Positions 46,295-58,334 of a stretch of DNA of 64,000 nt are shown here, piece after piece; within the stretch, counting starts at the first letter, position 1, and every line of letters begins with the position of its first letter. This DNA comes from Schistosoma mansoni (Eukaryota > Platyhelminthes > Trematoda > Strigeidida > Schistosomatidae), in NCBI RefSeq assembly GCF_000237925.1, contig NC_031495.1, positions 52,770,746 through 52,834,745 on the forward strand, read 5' to 3'. The notes under the pieces are model-generated. The model was not told where the DNA came from and did no database searches. It worked only from the letters and a program-made list of their open reading frames with translations. The translations under genes were made by a program, and so were the position numbers.

Positions 46295-49029
46295 TTAACT
46301 AAGGTAATCTGATTCGTCTGAATGATCAGATTTTGTATTTGTTGTTCTTCTGTTAGCATTTGCCAAGGCACCAAAATAAACAGTCAAAGCTTTACTTTTG
46401 AAATTAATCAAGTTCAATTCAAATTCAATGTTTAACGAATCCATTTTAATTTCTCTAATACATTTGATTGAAATTTCCAGAAAATCTGCTATATTTGTAT
46501 TACGAGGCAAAAACAACGCTACATTTCCATTGGTCAGCACTAGAGCTAAATACAAAGCACACCATAAATTTGTATTGGAATTCTGAAATTCTATACTCGA
46601 TAAGTTAAAACTTTCATGATCTAAGTAACTAGGTCCGCCCCATGGTGGTGACATTAGAGCAGCAGTGTATCCAAGGTTGTTGGTCACACCAGACTGAGAA
46701 ACGAAAATTGATTGAATCTGCTTCCATGCCCAAGTAAAATAATCTTCACAAACAAATTCAATAAGATGGCGAACGCCATAAATTTCAGCATTATTTGAAG
46801 CCATTGAAATACGAATGGGATCCGATTCAATTGCGATCACTAAAAGAAGATGAAAAAGTAAACTTTATACTCAAGTTCAAAAAAGTCCCCAACTTTCCGT
46901 TGTCCGCACTCCAAATAAAAATGTGGATTAAATATGACAGTACCTGATCAACATTATAGTCAAAATAAAGGGAAAGGAACCAAAGTTATTTGATGAGTAA
47001 GATGTCCTAAACTCTCAGAGCATAAGTGCTTTCGAAAAAAAGCAATTATTCCTGGAATAAACGTTACTATCATTTCTGAACACAGACCAAAGGTCACTCA
47101 CGGGAAAAAGTAGTTATTCTAACTATTTCGATAATCATGAATACTTCATTCAGGTTTCCTGGAACTTGGATAGTTGGTGTGTTAAATATATGCAGTAACT
47201 TCACTGTAATCGCCCGTTCCAGTTATGGTCTCTGGTTTAAACAAATAATTCACTGGATAGTACTAGTTAGCAACTTCCATGAACTAAGATAGTTGGTCGG
47301 TTGTTTCCAACTACTGAACAAACTATATTAAATATTATTTTACCGTAGGACTCAAACCAAAGATCAAACAACATGGGTACTACTGTTTACCACTATGCTA
47401 CTGAGATGCTATCAAAAATCTTGGTTTAATAGGCGTTGGTTTTTATTAGAGTTCAAATTTTCTTGTCATTAATCTGTAGGACCGTAGTTATCTGTTTCAT
47501 CAGTATACAGGTTAATTTTACTAATATCCCGAAAAATTAACTTAATATATTATTAGGTGGATGATGTTAAGGAAAAATTAGTGTTGTTTCTGTTTTGCTA
47601 TGGCTAGTTTTGGATTTGGGTCTTTAGTAATAAGACACTCAATTCTTGGTCAGAAAACTAGTCATTTTCACGGAAAATGAAGAGAATCAAAAGAAATAAC
47701 CAATACGCAGATCTGGGAACTCAAAAAACTGTTTTTGATTCACTTAAGGTAAGTTGAAGAAACAAAGTAGTGATGAATCACCTGGATTTCGTACTAAAGG
47801 TGCAGTTAGGGAGGCTATGAGAATTAACTGATCTACTAATAAAGACCACATGTGATCTATTATTAACGATAACTAAGTTAAGTAAGTAGTTGGGACCGTT
47901 GGTTTGTCAAATTTGATAAAACTAGTCTCAAGTTTTGTACACTAGTTAAAGAATTCAAAACGAATATTAGAAATAACATCAGCGGTGACGAACAGCAGTT
48001 AATGTACTTGTCGCATTATTGTGAACGGCAAGAGAAGCAATAGAGGACTGTGTTTTTCTACCAGGTGAAAGATACAATAAAGTAATGGGGATTCTCTGAG
48101 CTTATTTCGTCGGGCCTTTCTAGTCAATTTACTGGTAAGTTTATTTGTGCGGGTAAAGGATGTAATGGTATTGCAAAAGCTTATAAGACAAATGAAGAAT
48201 TGTGAGATGATCTTTTCGGAAAAAAAGGATTGACAAGAGGATTTAAACCGTTATCCTGAGTTAAACTAGTAATTCACACACAACCCCGAATTGACAATGA
48301 CATCCTAATGAAAGGACCAGAACAAAACTTCCGCGACTTACTTGACTTTCTAAGTAGAACAAATATCTTGTTTTTAATTTGGGACTTTAGGCATAACTCA
48401 GTCATTTGGTCAGAACATTTGAACGTATTCTACAGTTGGGACATTAATTTTTAGTATTCAACCACAGATTATCTATAACACTGTATTGAGAGAAAACTGG
48501 TGTACAACACTTTTATATATTCTTCAATAAATACGATTACGAACTATATTAGGAAAATAAATAACACATTACCTCGAAATCCACGTAACGCGAATTGTAT
48601 AGCATTTGATCCAGTACCACAGAAAATATCCAAGACTGTGTAACTTCCTTTTGTCGAAGGTGTAAAAACTCGATATATACGTTTGGCCTGGTGAGCAGCA
48701 ATTACTTCAGGAGTAGCACTGAATAATGAATCTACATAGGTTATTAAATAAATAATAAGTAAATAATTGCTATATGAATCAATGTTATGCATTCTCGAGT
48801 GGGAAGTTTACGTATTTTGTTTGAGTATAGTAAAATTAATTAATTAAAACAAACTTACCACAATCAACTTGAATCCCAGAATCAAAACGAGAGAATAGAC
48901 GAAATCTTTGAGCCCAATATTTATCCATTGAAGGGTCAAAGTCATTGCACACCAGCTGATTGGACTCACATGCTAACTTAGGTACAGGTGGATTATAACG
49001 CCAAAAGAAGCGACAGTTGTATAAAAGGG
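46295..49029 (-). CDS. Trimethylguanosine synthase, methyltransferase domain (three exons)
   Basis: Converts the m7G cap of snRNA, snoRNA and, in flatworms, spliced-leader-type RNAs to 2,2,7-trimethylguanosine, using S-adenosylmethionine. Exons: 48859-49029, 48573-48731, 46295-46839. Every junction is GT-AG and in phase; together they encode about 290 residues to the stop at 46295. Motifs in order: DKYWAQRFRLFSRFDSGIQ (the TGS1 entry motif), SATPEVIAAHQA, SAM-binding VLDIFCGTGSNAIQFALRGF, AIESDP, NNAEIYGV, and the catalytic SPPWGGPSYL, whose Trp stacks on the m7G base in the human enzyme, then FLPRNTNI. These match human TGS1 nearly motif by motif. The middle intron is only 127 bp and the others are much longer. 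The protein continues upstream: the first exon here starts in mid-codon at an acceptor (TTTTTCTCAG). See the N-terminal exon candidates at 57150-57318, 60740-60862 and 62579-63167. Confidence 0.93.
46840..48572. other. TGS1 intron
   Basis: 1.7 kb of intron. GGATAGTTGGTGTGTTAAAT near 47170-47190 recurs near 53780 and 61668. A worn tRNA-like stretch may lie near 47340-47410. No other features are seen. Confidence 0.5.
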
Positions 49030-49547
49030 CTGAGAAAAAGGACAATAATTAGAAGCTGATTACAATAAAACTCAAACGAGATGAGTTTCTTGTGTTATGT
49101 AAATCAAGTAAAATGATTTCATACAATGTGTATAAGGGAAAACAAACCAAATTATAGGGTTTGACTCAATTCTTATAAATAAAGAGAATTTAACATTTTG
49201 TAGAGCGTATGTCGGCTATACTGAATGTATGAAAAAAAGTTGTTACACGTCTACACGATATATTCTTACTTTTGGACAGGCGAATTATTCTAACCATCTC
49301 AGTTATTTTGTCATTCATACATGTGACCTTGAGAAAGTGTGTATAATTGCATGATGAGTTTAAATGCTTGGTTGTATCTCTCATGCCTATAAATGTTAAG
49401 TCACGTTTTAGTCAAATTGAGTTAGTGCGTCGGCCTTCTCCATCACTCATTTTAACGCCTAAGTGAACGAGTGCCTGATATAAATCCCTTTAATTTAAAT
49501 CGTATTCGACTTTCTATCAACACTGTTGTTCAAAAAGGATCAGTATA
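49030..49547. other. TGS1 intron, nothing recognised
   Basis: Intron sequence upstream of the KYWAQR exon. A possible small exon here cannot be excluded; none is evident. Confidence 0.5.
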
Positions 49548-52085
49548 AGTTACTTACTCACTTACGCCTATTACCCCTCATGGAGGAGCATAGGTCACCC
49601 ACCAGCACTCTCCATCCAACTCTGTCCTGGACAATCCTCTCCAGTTCTTTCCAGTTGCTATTCGTCCTATTTATGTCTGTTCCAAAGTCCCGACGCAGTG
49701 TGTTCTTTGGCCTTCCTCGTTTTCATTTCCCTTTAGGATTCCAAGTTAGCGCGTGCTTCGTGATGCAGTTTGGTGATCTCCTCAATATCGGTTCTATCCA
49801 CTTCCAGCGTCTTTTCCTAATTTCCTCTTCAGCTGGAACCTTCTTTGTTCTCTCCCACAGTAGGCTATTGCTGATGGCATACGGTCGACAGACATTCAGT
49901 ATCTTACATAGACAATGGTTTATAAATACTTGTGGTAGTTATCCAAGTTTCAGCTCCGTACAGTAGAACTGTCTGGACGTTCGTATTGAAGATTCTCATT
50001 CTGATATTGGTCGACAGACAGTTATTTTGAGTTCTAGACGTTTTTCAAGTGTAGGAATGCAGTTGTTGCTTTGCCAATCCTCACCTTTACGACTACATTA
50101 GATCCTCCTTATTCATCGATGATGCTGTTCAGGTAGGTAGGTGAGTTTCCACATTTTCCAGGTCATCTCCATCAAGTGTGATTGAGTTGGTATCATCTGT
50201 GTTGCATTTGAGGCCTACTGATGCAGAGGCTGTTGCTACACTAGTTATCTTCATCTGCATTTGTTGGTATGTATGGGATAGAAGAGCTAGGTAGATGATT
50301 TACGAAGTCCAAATCGTCCAGTTGCATCCATGTTGTCCAGTGTATTCCGTGCTTCCCCTCAGATGTGAAGGTCTTCATAATCCAGTCAACCACCAGAAGA
50401 AGGAGAAAGGAGGAGAGTAGGCAGTCTTGACCGACAATGGTCCTTATTTGGAATACGTCTGTCAGTTGTCCTCCATGCACCACTTTGCACTGCAGTCTGT
50501 CAGATGAATTACAGATGATGTTGACGATTTTCTCAGGTACTCCATAGTCTTGAAGAAGTTTCTATAATGTTCTCCTATCTACACGGTCAAATGCTTTCTC
50601 ATAGTCAAGGAGGTTGATGTATAGCGACGAGCTCCATTCAATTGATTATTCAACAACGATCCGTAGTGTCACAATTTGGTCTGTGTACGACCGATCCTTA
50701 TGGAGTCCGGTCTGTTTGTTTCGAAGCTGAGTAGCCATATGGCTACTAGTCTAAATGACTTTCTCTGTTCTTGTTCCACTGTTGTCTTCTTTTCTTAAGT
50801 CTTGATCAGCGTTTCTACAGAGATCCATTCCTTATGATGGTATTTCTTGCGACCCAGCACCTCTTATCACGTTGAAGTTAGTGCTTCTTTGATACTTTTC
50901 CAGTTGTCCTCCATAGTAGTTTGTTCTTCTTTTAGTAGATCTTGTAAGGCTTAGAACTTATTATTGAGAGTTATCTTGAATTCGTTGAGATTGTCAATAT
51001 GTCGAAGGAAGGCTGTATTGAATATTTGTAATGCTCTTTGTCCAGTTGTCTAATGCTTATTTAGCTTCAGTTTCATCTTGACCACAACCAAGTGGTGATC
51101 TGAAGCTATGTCAGTTCCTCCCCTGTTTCTCACGTCTTCCATTGACCTTGTGAATTTTTTAGTGATGCAAATCTGTTCTATCTGGTTCTCCGTGGTGTGT
51201 TTCAGTGATACCATGTAGTTTTGTGTATGCGTTTGTGTGTGGATATAGTGTCACCTATAATCATCTTGTTGAATGCACATAAATTTGTCAATCCTTTGCC
51301 ATTCCCATTTCTTTCTCCCAGTCCATGTCGTCCCATGGTATCTTGATACCCGGTGTTGTTCATTCCGACTTTTGAGTTCAGGTATCCCATTGTAATGGTT
51401 AGGTTGTTTCCTAAGTACTTTTCTACGATCGATTGCAGCATCTCATAAAACTGATCTTTATTTTCTCCGTTACTATCATTGGTAGGTAAATAGCACTGGA
51501 TAACATTCATTGTTACCCTCCCCTTCTTTGTTTTCAAGAATGCTTTGATGACTCTACATTGATGAGATTCCCATCCTATTAGTGCTTTTGATACTTCTTT
51601 AGACAGGATCAGTGCAATCCCTTGTATGTGGGTGGTAATTTCTTCTTCATGATCAGAGTATAACAGTACCTCACTCGAACCTATCCTTTGTTGTCCATTT
51701 CGGGTCCGATGGGTTTTACTTATTCCGAGCACCGTCAAGTTGTATCTCGTCATCTTCGTAGCTATTTAATCGGTCCTTCCAGTCCTCTATATTGTTCGAA
51801 CATTACGTGTAGTTACGTTAATTGTTACTCTGGTTGTTAGAAGGGGAATTAGCCTCGTGACTTCGGAAGAATATCAGCTTTCGCCATGAGGCATAATAAT
51901 TGTTCTAAATGAAGGTCCTTCAATTCGGAGGACAGAGTTTTAATGGCTGAAATGATTTTTCCCGGTTAGCGTTGTTAAGCAAGGTTGTCTTCTACGGGAT
52001 GAGGATGCTAATCCTATGTCCAACCCTACATTTTTACCCGGGTTTTGGACCAGCAATAACCCCAGAAGAGCTACAGACAGAGTAT
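49548..52085 (-). mobile_element. RTE-clade LINE with 5' UTR, decayed
   Basis: A second SR2/Perere-3-like element, here with its 5' UTR. In sense order on the minus strand: 5' UTR (about 51780-52085, with CCCGGGTAAAAATG and GCTAACCGGG), endonuclease piece (51202-51753: ISKTHRTRNGQ, TMGYLNSKVG in place of GDLNAKVG), linker, reverse transcriptase pieces (50241-50483: GQDCLLSSF, catalytic FVNH in place of FADD), C-terminal remnant and 3' end with a TAAG-type tail near 49550. About 650 bp are deleted between linker and RT, near 50745. Many stops and altered catalytic motifs mark it as long dead and older than the copy at 1102-4076. Confidence 0.9.
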
Positions 52086-52309
52086 TACTAATATACAAAT
52101 TACAGATTACTTCGGACCTAAGTTAGAAGCTGATTCGATTATCGACTTATTTTCATATTTATTAAATGCAGCTCATATATGATTACTGATTTAACCAAGA
52201 CTTTTACTTGATATCTTTCAAAATTAGACCAACTCGGGAGAGAATATATGCGTTCGTATTACTTTAGGAAACAAGTTCAAAATTACGTCGTCTACATAGC
52301 GGACTGACT

Positions 52310-52800
52310 GTAGTTAAATAGCCATCTTGAACCGGAAAACAATGGACTCTCTAATATAGGACTTCTCAGAAGTGCGTATTTACGACCCCGTCGGGATTGA
52401 GAGCAGAATGTTCAGACATTGGAGAGAGCACTTGACCTTCAGATCCCTGAGTTCAATCAGTTACAACGTAGTACCAGGCACATATATGCATCGGTCCAAG
52501 TTGCTACACCTCATTAGCATAGCAAAATGAACACTAAATTTATCGAAGTAGTTACCTCAGTGGTAGTAATATATAAAATAAAGATTGTGTATAAGGATGT
52601 AGTCCATGAGTTAGCACCCAATGGTTGACATTTCTAATTTTAATCAACTCGTGGTACTGAGTGACTATCATCCAAAGTTATTATTAGGTAACTGCCTCAC
52701 TCCCAGGATGGTTAAGGTCTACTGAACACTGCTTCTCAATAAAACTCCAGGAATTACATCTCCGAATTGGGGATTTGTGAGAGGATGATTATTATTAGTA
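52310..52800 (-). mobile_element. Old hammerhead SINE split by a LINE 3' UTR
   Basis: 52310-52446 (worn hammerhead with GGACTTCTCAGAAGTGCG on the plus strand, and tRNA-like head) and 52613-52800 (5' module with CTGCTTCTCAATAAAACTCC) appear to be one element. It is interrupted by 52447-52612. Confidence 0.55.
52447..52612 (-). mobile_element. Second-family LINE, 3' UTR fragment
   Basis: AACGTAGTACCAGGCACATA and TGCATCGGTCCAAGTTGC match the 3' UTR of the LINE at 54703-56644. No coding sequence is included. Confidence 0.78.
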
Positions 52801-54688
52801 TAGGTAAGCTTATGGAGGCTATAGTCGAAGTGTGAAATAAAATGTATTTTCATATTGTAATTGTTATTATTCATCGTAATGTTTGATATTTCCCAGTTAT
52901 TGACAATAAGAGTAAATATGGTCAGTCTTTATAGATCATTTGCGTTTATTAGATAAGTGCCCCTATATTATTTGCAATTTTAAATTGATTATATTTTAAA
53001 TAGATGTTAGCAACCAAATTTAAGACATGGGTTTACTTTCATTGAATACCCCAACGAAATAGGCTAGTCTTTGTGTGAACATCGACACTTTGATACAGGT
53101 ATATCCAACTGAAATACATTACTGATGTTTAGATAATTCATTATTTCCTTATCGCTACAAACTAATAATACGTCAAACGTTATTACAGTAACGGGAGTTA
53201 TTTGATGAAATCATCAAAGAAAAATTAACTCGAGTTAATACATTGTCTAATCACCGAGTGGTAACCAACGTCATGTTTATGTAGTGTTCACCGATTATGG
53301 AATTCTATAGATGAAGTTGCAATGTATTCACTATTCTAAGTGATTAATCATTAATTAAACTATGTTTAGACTTTAGGTAGTTGACACTCATCAGTAAAAC
53401 GAACGTGTAATACTTAGAGGTCTGTTTATCCCTGCGAACTTCAAACAGGCGTCATCCAGGTTTGTATTGAGACATTACCACTGAGGTATTCTGGTCATGA
53501 ATGATCTCTTGTAGGACTTAGATATTTATAATAAAAAATACTAATGAAGATAAATTAGAATACTATACAGAACGATTCTCTGAAGAATAAAAACCTTCTT
53601 CTAGGAAAAGAAATAAAATGATAAGAAAAGTAGAGCAGATTGTAATTTACCCTCTAAGTTGAATGTGGGTGAATTCCAGCAACGAGGTAGGTTCAGTTTC
53701 CATGCATTGAGTACACGGTAACTAGGAGTATTAATAACAAAAAAGATGCATATAGAAATACCTGGAACAACAAAAAAGCTGGTGTGTTAAATATTGGAAG
53801 AATAATATCGTTAACGACATTACTGTCATAGTCTTAGATTTTTACACTGATTTTGACAGGTTGTCACTCACAACTCAAAACCACACACGACTTTTATGGT
53901 GGAAACATTATATTAAAGTGAATTTTCGAAGACTTGGCATTTATTTTAGTCCTCACATAACACGAATTAGCCATGATTTACTGAGTATGTTATTTACCAT
54001 ATACATAATTGAATGGTCCTGACTGAGGTAAGGACGTCAAAACTTAATACTGATCGACGGACCGGAATAGTTAAATAATAACACAGACCAGTTCAGTGTT
54101 AAAGAACTGATATAAATAGTAGATAGATTAAGAATGACGACTGGGAGTTGTGATATCATCAATCCCACCTAAACCTTGGAAGATGCGAATAAAATAACAT
54201 GACCAAGAATCCACTATTCGATCATTACCATTATAGAACCTGGTACGCGTATGTATTAAGTTCAAGTTCCAACATCTCATATCACCAAAGCGACAACAGA
54301 TAAACAAGATGAGATAAAAAAAAAGGGAGGAATTGATTTGGACGCCAATTGAAATTTGACCGTAAGGAATGCAGTTTAAAATGAACAATTTTAGTCAAAA
54401 AGTCAAAGTTAAGAATGACATTTAACTTAAGAGCTTGGTGGATAAAAAGAATGAATACTAAATTTTGTATCGACGATGTAGATGCATTCGATGCTTACCT
54501 GGTTATTTATTCTGTCGTATTACACTAGTTTGATCTATGCTATCATCTTTTTTTTTCCTTTTAAAGCTTTAGTTACTTGGTTTACTGCTGATACATGAGA
54601 TAATTTACAGTGACTAAGTTCTACATTAGTTTAAATAGTATGAGAAGATTGGAGGTACTTGACGAAGCTTATCTTTGAAATATTGTTC
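52801..54688. other. TGS1 intron with unclassified repeats
   Basis: At about 53660-53800 a stretch ends in CAACAAAAAAGCTGGTGTGT. At 54128-54390 a block (CATTACCATTATAGAACCTG and neighbours) resembles 61550-61680. These look like old interspersed repeats that I cannot classify. A short open frame at 54128-54388 (minus) falls in the block and has no support as an exon. Confidence 0.45.
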
Positions 54689-54891
54689 GATTGCGAAGAA
54701 AGTCAGTCAGTCAGCGACAACGTAGGACCAGGCACATATATGCATCGGTCCAAGTTGCCATACCTCGTTAGCACAACAAGATGAACACCGGATTCATAGA
54801 AGTAATTAATTTAGTGGTGGTAGTATATAAAGAAAGGTTGTATATAAGGATATAGTATAGGAAGGAAAAAAGTTATGGAGCAATTTTAATC

Positions 54892-55692
54892 TCAAGGTTT
54901 AAGGGAAGATAAAGAGTGTATACACCTACGCCATTGTGATCGATTCTGAGCCATGTCACCCACAGTCTCCAACCATTGGTTACGATAGTCACGTGGACCC
55001 CAACCAAGTAGTCTGCATCTACCAACATGGCTCCGACTAGAAGTTAGTGACTTCAAGCACTGATGCCATGTTTTGGTTTGGCCGCCCCTAACTCTCTTCC
55101 AACCATCCCCTACACTGGTCAACATTGCGCGTCGTGGTAATCGGTGTTCAGGTATACGTAACAAGTGGCCCAACCATCTCAGTCGATGAAGATTCATGAC
55201 CTCATCAACTGATTTACCATCATTCCCTAATACCCTGCGTCTAACCTCACTATTACTTACCCGGTTATCCCAGCAGATGCGAGCAATATTTCTAAGACAT
55301 CTATGGTCAAATACTAGTAACCTACGAGTATCTTCTACTCTTAATGGCCATGTTTCACAGCCGTAAAGTAGAACAGAGCGAACTGCTGCGCAGTATACTC
55401 GTCCCTTAATTGATAGACGGATATCTCGTCTTCGCCATAGGTGACGTAAGTTAGCAAAAGCCAAACGAGCTTTTTGAATCCGTGCTGAGATTTCGTCAGA
55501 CACCAACCCATTAGGGCTGATCAGACTTCCAAGATAAGTGAAGTTGTCCACGCGTTCGACTACTTCACTCCCTATCCTTAGTTCAGGTGTTGACGCAGGC
55601 CAGTCCTGGAGTAACAATTTACATTTGAATGGGGAGAAACGCATCCCAAACATCCTGGCATTATTACTCAGTTCCAACAGAAGACTCTGCAT
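54892..55692 (-). pseudogene. C-terminal part of LINE ORF2
   Basis: A 266-residue open frame: the last part of the reverse transcriptase palm/thumb (MQSLLLELSNNARMFG, KLLLQDW, VDNFTYLGSLIS) and the RTE-type C-terminal domain (RSVLLYGCETWP, RRLLVFDHRCLRNIA, LHRLRWLGHLLRIPEHRLPR, GGQTKTWHQC, NRSQWRRCIH). It continues upstream without a start as DIVLFGEDTGK and runs into the internal deletion. It belongs to the element at 54703-56644. Confidence 0.88.
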
Positions 55693-55718
55693 TTTGCCAG
55701 TGTCTTCACCAAACAGGA

Positions 55719-56306
55719 CTATGTCAACGGGTCGCCAGATACATGGAGGGTGTATTTTGTTGGCTGTCCATTTTGGCGAGGTGAGGTCAAGTGAATGACC
55801 ACACTAGGATCCTGTATGCGTGTTTCGGAGACACAGCATACATCAATGGTACGAGATTCTAGGGTTTTAGCTAAGGAGGCCTGTTGACCGATTTGACTTA
55901 AAGTAGGTACGTTGAAGGCTCCAATGTGTAGTTTGGAGCGAGGTTTTAGTAGACCTGGGACAGCGTTTCGCGCACTAGAATCGTTGGCCATGGTGACACT
56001 TGAGGAGGAAACCGGAAGAGGAAGTTTAGTGTTGAAAGTCAAGGTAGAAGGAATAGTAGGAATTGAAGAAGGAGATTGATTATGAATACAGTGGTCTTGA
56101 GTGCTGTTAGAGGTATGAGGGCAGTTATCAATTCCCGGTTGCCCACACCGTGGAAGGGTTCTTCTAGGGGTACCTGAAAAGGAAATTGGGTTAGAAGTGG
56201 TCTTAATGACCTGAGAGCGTGACCGCAGTGCCCAAGGGACAACTGCTTGAGGTCGGTCACACACGACCTTTTTGTGGGTAGTTTTAGTGTTAGCTCCGTT
56301 CTTCAA
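55719..56306 (-). pseudogene. N-terminal part of LINE ORF, up to the endonuclease start
   Basis: A 195-residue open frame with a Ser/Thr/Pro-rich leader (about residues 1-140) followed by the first endonuclease strands and metal-binding Glu (GAFNVPTL, SETR). It ends at the internal deletion after VSGDPLT. A nearly identical leader is found at 58828-59412. Confidence 0.85.
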
Positions 56307-56658
56307 AGGACCTTACCGCCGGAGACGGATATCCATGGGATAAGGCGAGGTGTGCATTTTTAGGGTCGACCTTTTCTAACCCCACCCTTCCTTGTGGGAA
56401 GGCAGCATCGCTGTCATGCTGGTTGTCTGAAGGAAACACCTTACTGCTGTCACACCTCTGTACAGTCAGCAGTACGACTTCGCCTTCGGACCTTGGGTTC
56501 GCTGCTTTTAGTCTCACCGCTCTTCAAACGACCTGCCTGGTATGGTAGGACCTTGAGGAACGATTGTTCTAGCCAGTATAGCTCGATTGAATCATCACGA
56601 TAGGCAAGCCCGACCACCACGTCAAGGTAGCAGCAACGGTCGGGGATTGCGAAGAAAG

Positions 56659-57149
56659 CATCAAGTACATATTATTATAGCTAGTCGATGAGGTTATGTT
56701 ACTATATATCGCAAAATATTACGATATCTGAAACCAAAGAGTGGAAAATATTCCATAATGAATAAATCAGCTGAAGTTATTAACCCCTACTACGGAGCGT
56801 GAATGAAACTGCAAACCATTTAATTTGGATCCTAGTAACAACTGTAACCGGTGACCAGAAAATTTGAGCTACGTAGCTCAAGGCCAATGGTGATTTAATG
56901 GAAATGTGATCCCGATAGATGACTACTAATTCGTATGACGATAAGCAGAAGTACGTAAACGGTTAAGTCATATACTCACAAGTTGTTTGACACCAACAGT
57001 GAGCTTAACGAGAATACTTATCATCTATGTGTGGCGCATATGTATCCGGTGCCCTTTGTACCAATATATATGTGATTAAAAATGTGTTCAAAACAAACAA
57101 TGAACAAAATTGGAACCAAGTTACATACTTATATTTTAGAAAATATTAC
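56659..57149. other. TGS1 intron; short LINE 3' end at 57027-57080
   Basis: GTGTGGCGCATATGTATCCG, then TGCCCTTTGTACCAATATAT and GTGATTAAAA, matches the last 55 or so bases of the LINE at 57366-59686, here on the plus strand. The rest is unrecognised. Confidence 0.5.
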
Positions 57150-57318
57150 CTATTATTGTCATTATGGTCACTGGTAAACATGCAAACCATCTCCAGTACA
57201 TAACACATTCTTGAAAAAACTGAAGCTGCACAAATGTATGGATCGACCAAACTTTTTAATTCTCCAGATGAACTCATAAGTAATGATCCAGAATACCGAA
57301 CAGATTCAAGATCAAGAT
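57150..57318 (-). CDS. Candidate TGS1 internal exon (uncertain)
   Basis: A 169-base open segment with a good acceptor (TTTTCTTCCTAG) and donor (AATAG then GTAATA) on the minus strand. Its entry phase fits the donor of the 60740-60862 exon (one base carried over). In that frame it reads LDLESVRYSGSLLMSSSGEL and onward, with no family match. Its exit phase does not fit the next confident exon (48859-49029), so another exon would be needed. A different frame of the same DNA contains LQFFQECVMYWRWFACL, which resembles the aromatic YW-rich stretch of TGS1 N-termini and exits in the right phase, but it has stops nearby. I cannot decide between these. Confidence 0.35.
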
Positions 57319-57572
57319 CTAGGAAGAAAATTGAAACAGTAAACATATAGAACTTGAGGATTGTCTTTATTTATTTATTTAATCACATATATATTGGTAC
57401 AAAGGGCACCGTCTACATATGCGCCACACAAAATAATGAGAATGGGAGGAGAAGAAAGAAGATGCGTATATATAAAAGAAGGGAAAAAAAGAAAAGGAGA
57501 AGAGTAATGATGGGGGGAACGGAAATGTACAACCAGAAGAGCTCTCTCAGTTAGGAAAGTTATAGCCACTCT

Positions 57573-58074
57573 TTATGAAGAAAGTAGAAGGTTACAGCAG
57601 GATCGCCACTGGCTTCTATTCTGAGCCATATCTGATAACGTCTCTAGCCACTGTGTTGCACCATCTCTCGGACCCCAACCAGGGAGTCGTGAAGGACCAA
57701 CAGAAGCTAGCCCTTTGCAGCTTTCTTTCATACCACGACACCATGTCATACACTGACCTCCTCTCCGCTTTTTCCAACCAGTCCCAGAGTCGGCAAATAA
57801 TGCACGACGTGGAATTCTCTGGGACGACATTCGTACAACATGTCCAAGCCACCGAAGTCGGTGTTTCAAGATGGTGACACCAATTGAATTATCGTCTCTG
57901 CGCCCGAGCACACGATGCCGAACCTCTGCATCACTAACATGGTGTTGCCACTGGATGTCAGCAATCCTTCGGAGACAACGATGATCGAACACAGAGGGAC
58001 GTCTAACATCCTCAACTCGGAGAGGCCAGGTTTCACAAGCATAGAGTAAAACTGCTCTCACCGACGCGTTGTAG
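57573..58074 (-). pseudogene. C-terminal part of LINE ORF2, different subfamily
   Basis: About 167 residues from YNASVRAVLLYACETWPLRV to NRSQWRSCCNLLLSS and stop, homologous to but clearly diverged from 54892-55692. It is cut at its upstream side by the 200-N gap. Confidence 0.85.
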
Positions 58075-58274
58075 NNNNNNNNNNNNNNNNNNNNNNNNNN
58101 NNNNNNNNNNNNNNNNNNNNNNNNNNNNNNNNNNNNNNNNNNNNNNNNNNNNNNNNNNNNNNNNNNNNNNNNNNNNNNNNNNNNNNNNNNNNNNNNNNNN
58201 NNNNNNNNNNNNNNNNNNNNNNNNNNNNNNNNNNNNNNNNNNNNNNNNNNNNNNNNNNNNNNNNNNNNNNNNNN
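58075..58274. other. Assembly gap, 200 N
   Basis: Exactly 200 undetermined bases inside a LINE. Confidence 0.95.
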
Positions 58275-58299
58275 CGTTGTTATTTTTTTAATGACCCGC

Positions 58300-58334
58300 C
58301 GACCACCGAGATCTACACGACGCTCTTCCGATCT
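58300..58334. other. Sequencing adaptor remnant (Illumina P5-like)
   Basis: CGACCACCGAGATCTACAC followed by GACGCTCTTCCGATCT. These are two parts of the standard P5 adaptor with the middle missing. It sits 25 bases from the gap and reads through in a LINE frame as RSEERRV, a known contamination signature. It is not biological sequence. Confidence 0.95.

Larger units (their letters stand above)
54689..56658 (-). mobile_element. Second-family RTE-type LINE, internally deleted, 14-bp duplication
   Basis: The element at 54703-56644 (1942 bp) lies between GATTGCGAAGAAAG at 54689-54702 and 56645-56658. In sense order: 5' UTR (56307-56644), N-terminal coding part up to the start of the endonuclease (55719-56306: HIGAFNVPTLSQIGQQASLA, SETRIQDPSVV), a sharp junction near 55718, then the end of the reverse transcriptase and C-terminal region (54892-55692: FTYLGSLI, SVLLYGCETWPLRVED, DHRCLRNIARI, GGQTKTWHQCLKSL), and a 3' UTR with (CTGA)n tail. 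Most of the endonuclease and the RT core are missing. Exact duplications and intact ends show it inserted in this or nearly this form, or lost its middle later. Confidence 0.9.

Noticed and set aside
54128-54388. Possible TGS1 exon
   Set aside because: Resembles the block at 61550-61680, has no good donor and no TGS1 motif; more likely an old repeat.
57354-57569. Short opposed open frames rich in Arg/Lys or Ser/Phe
   Set aside because: Purine-rich 3' UTR of a LINE read in both directions.
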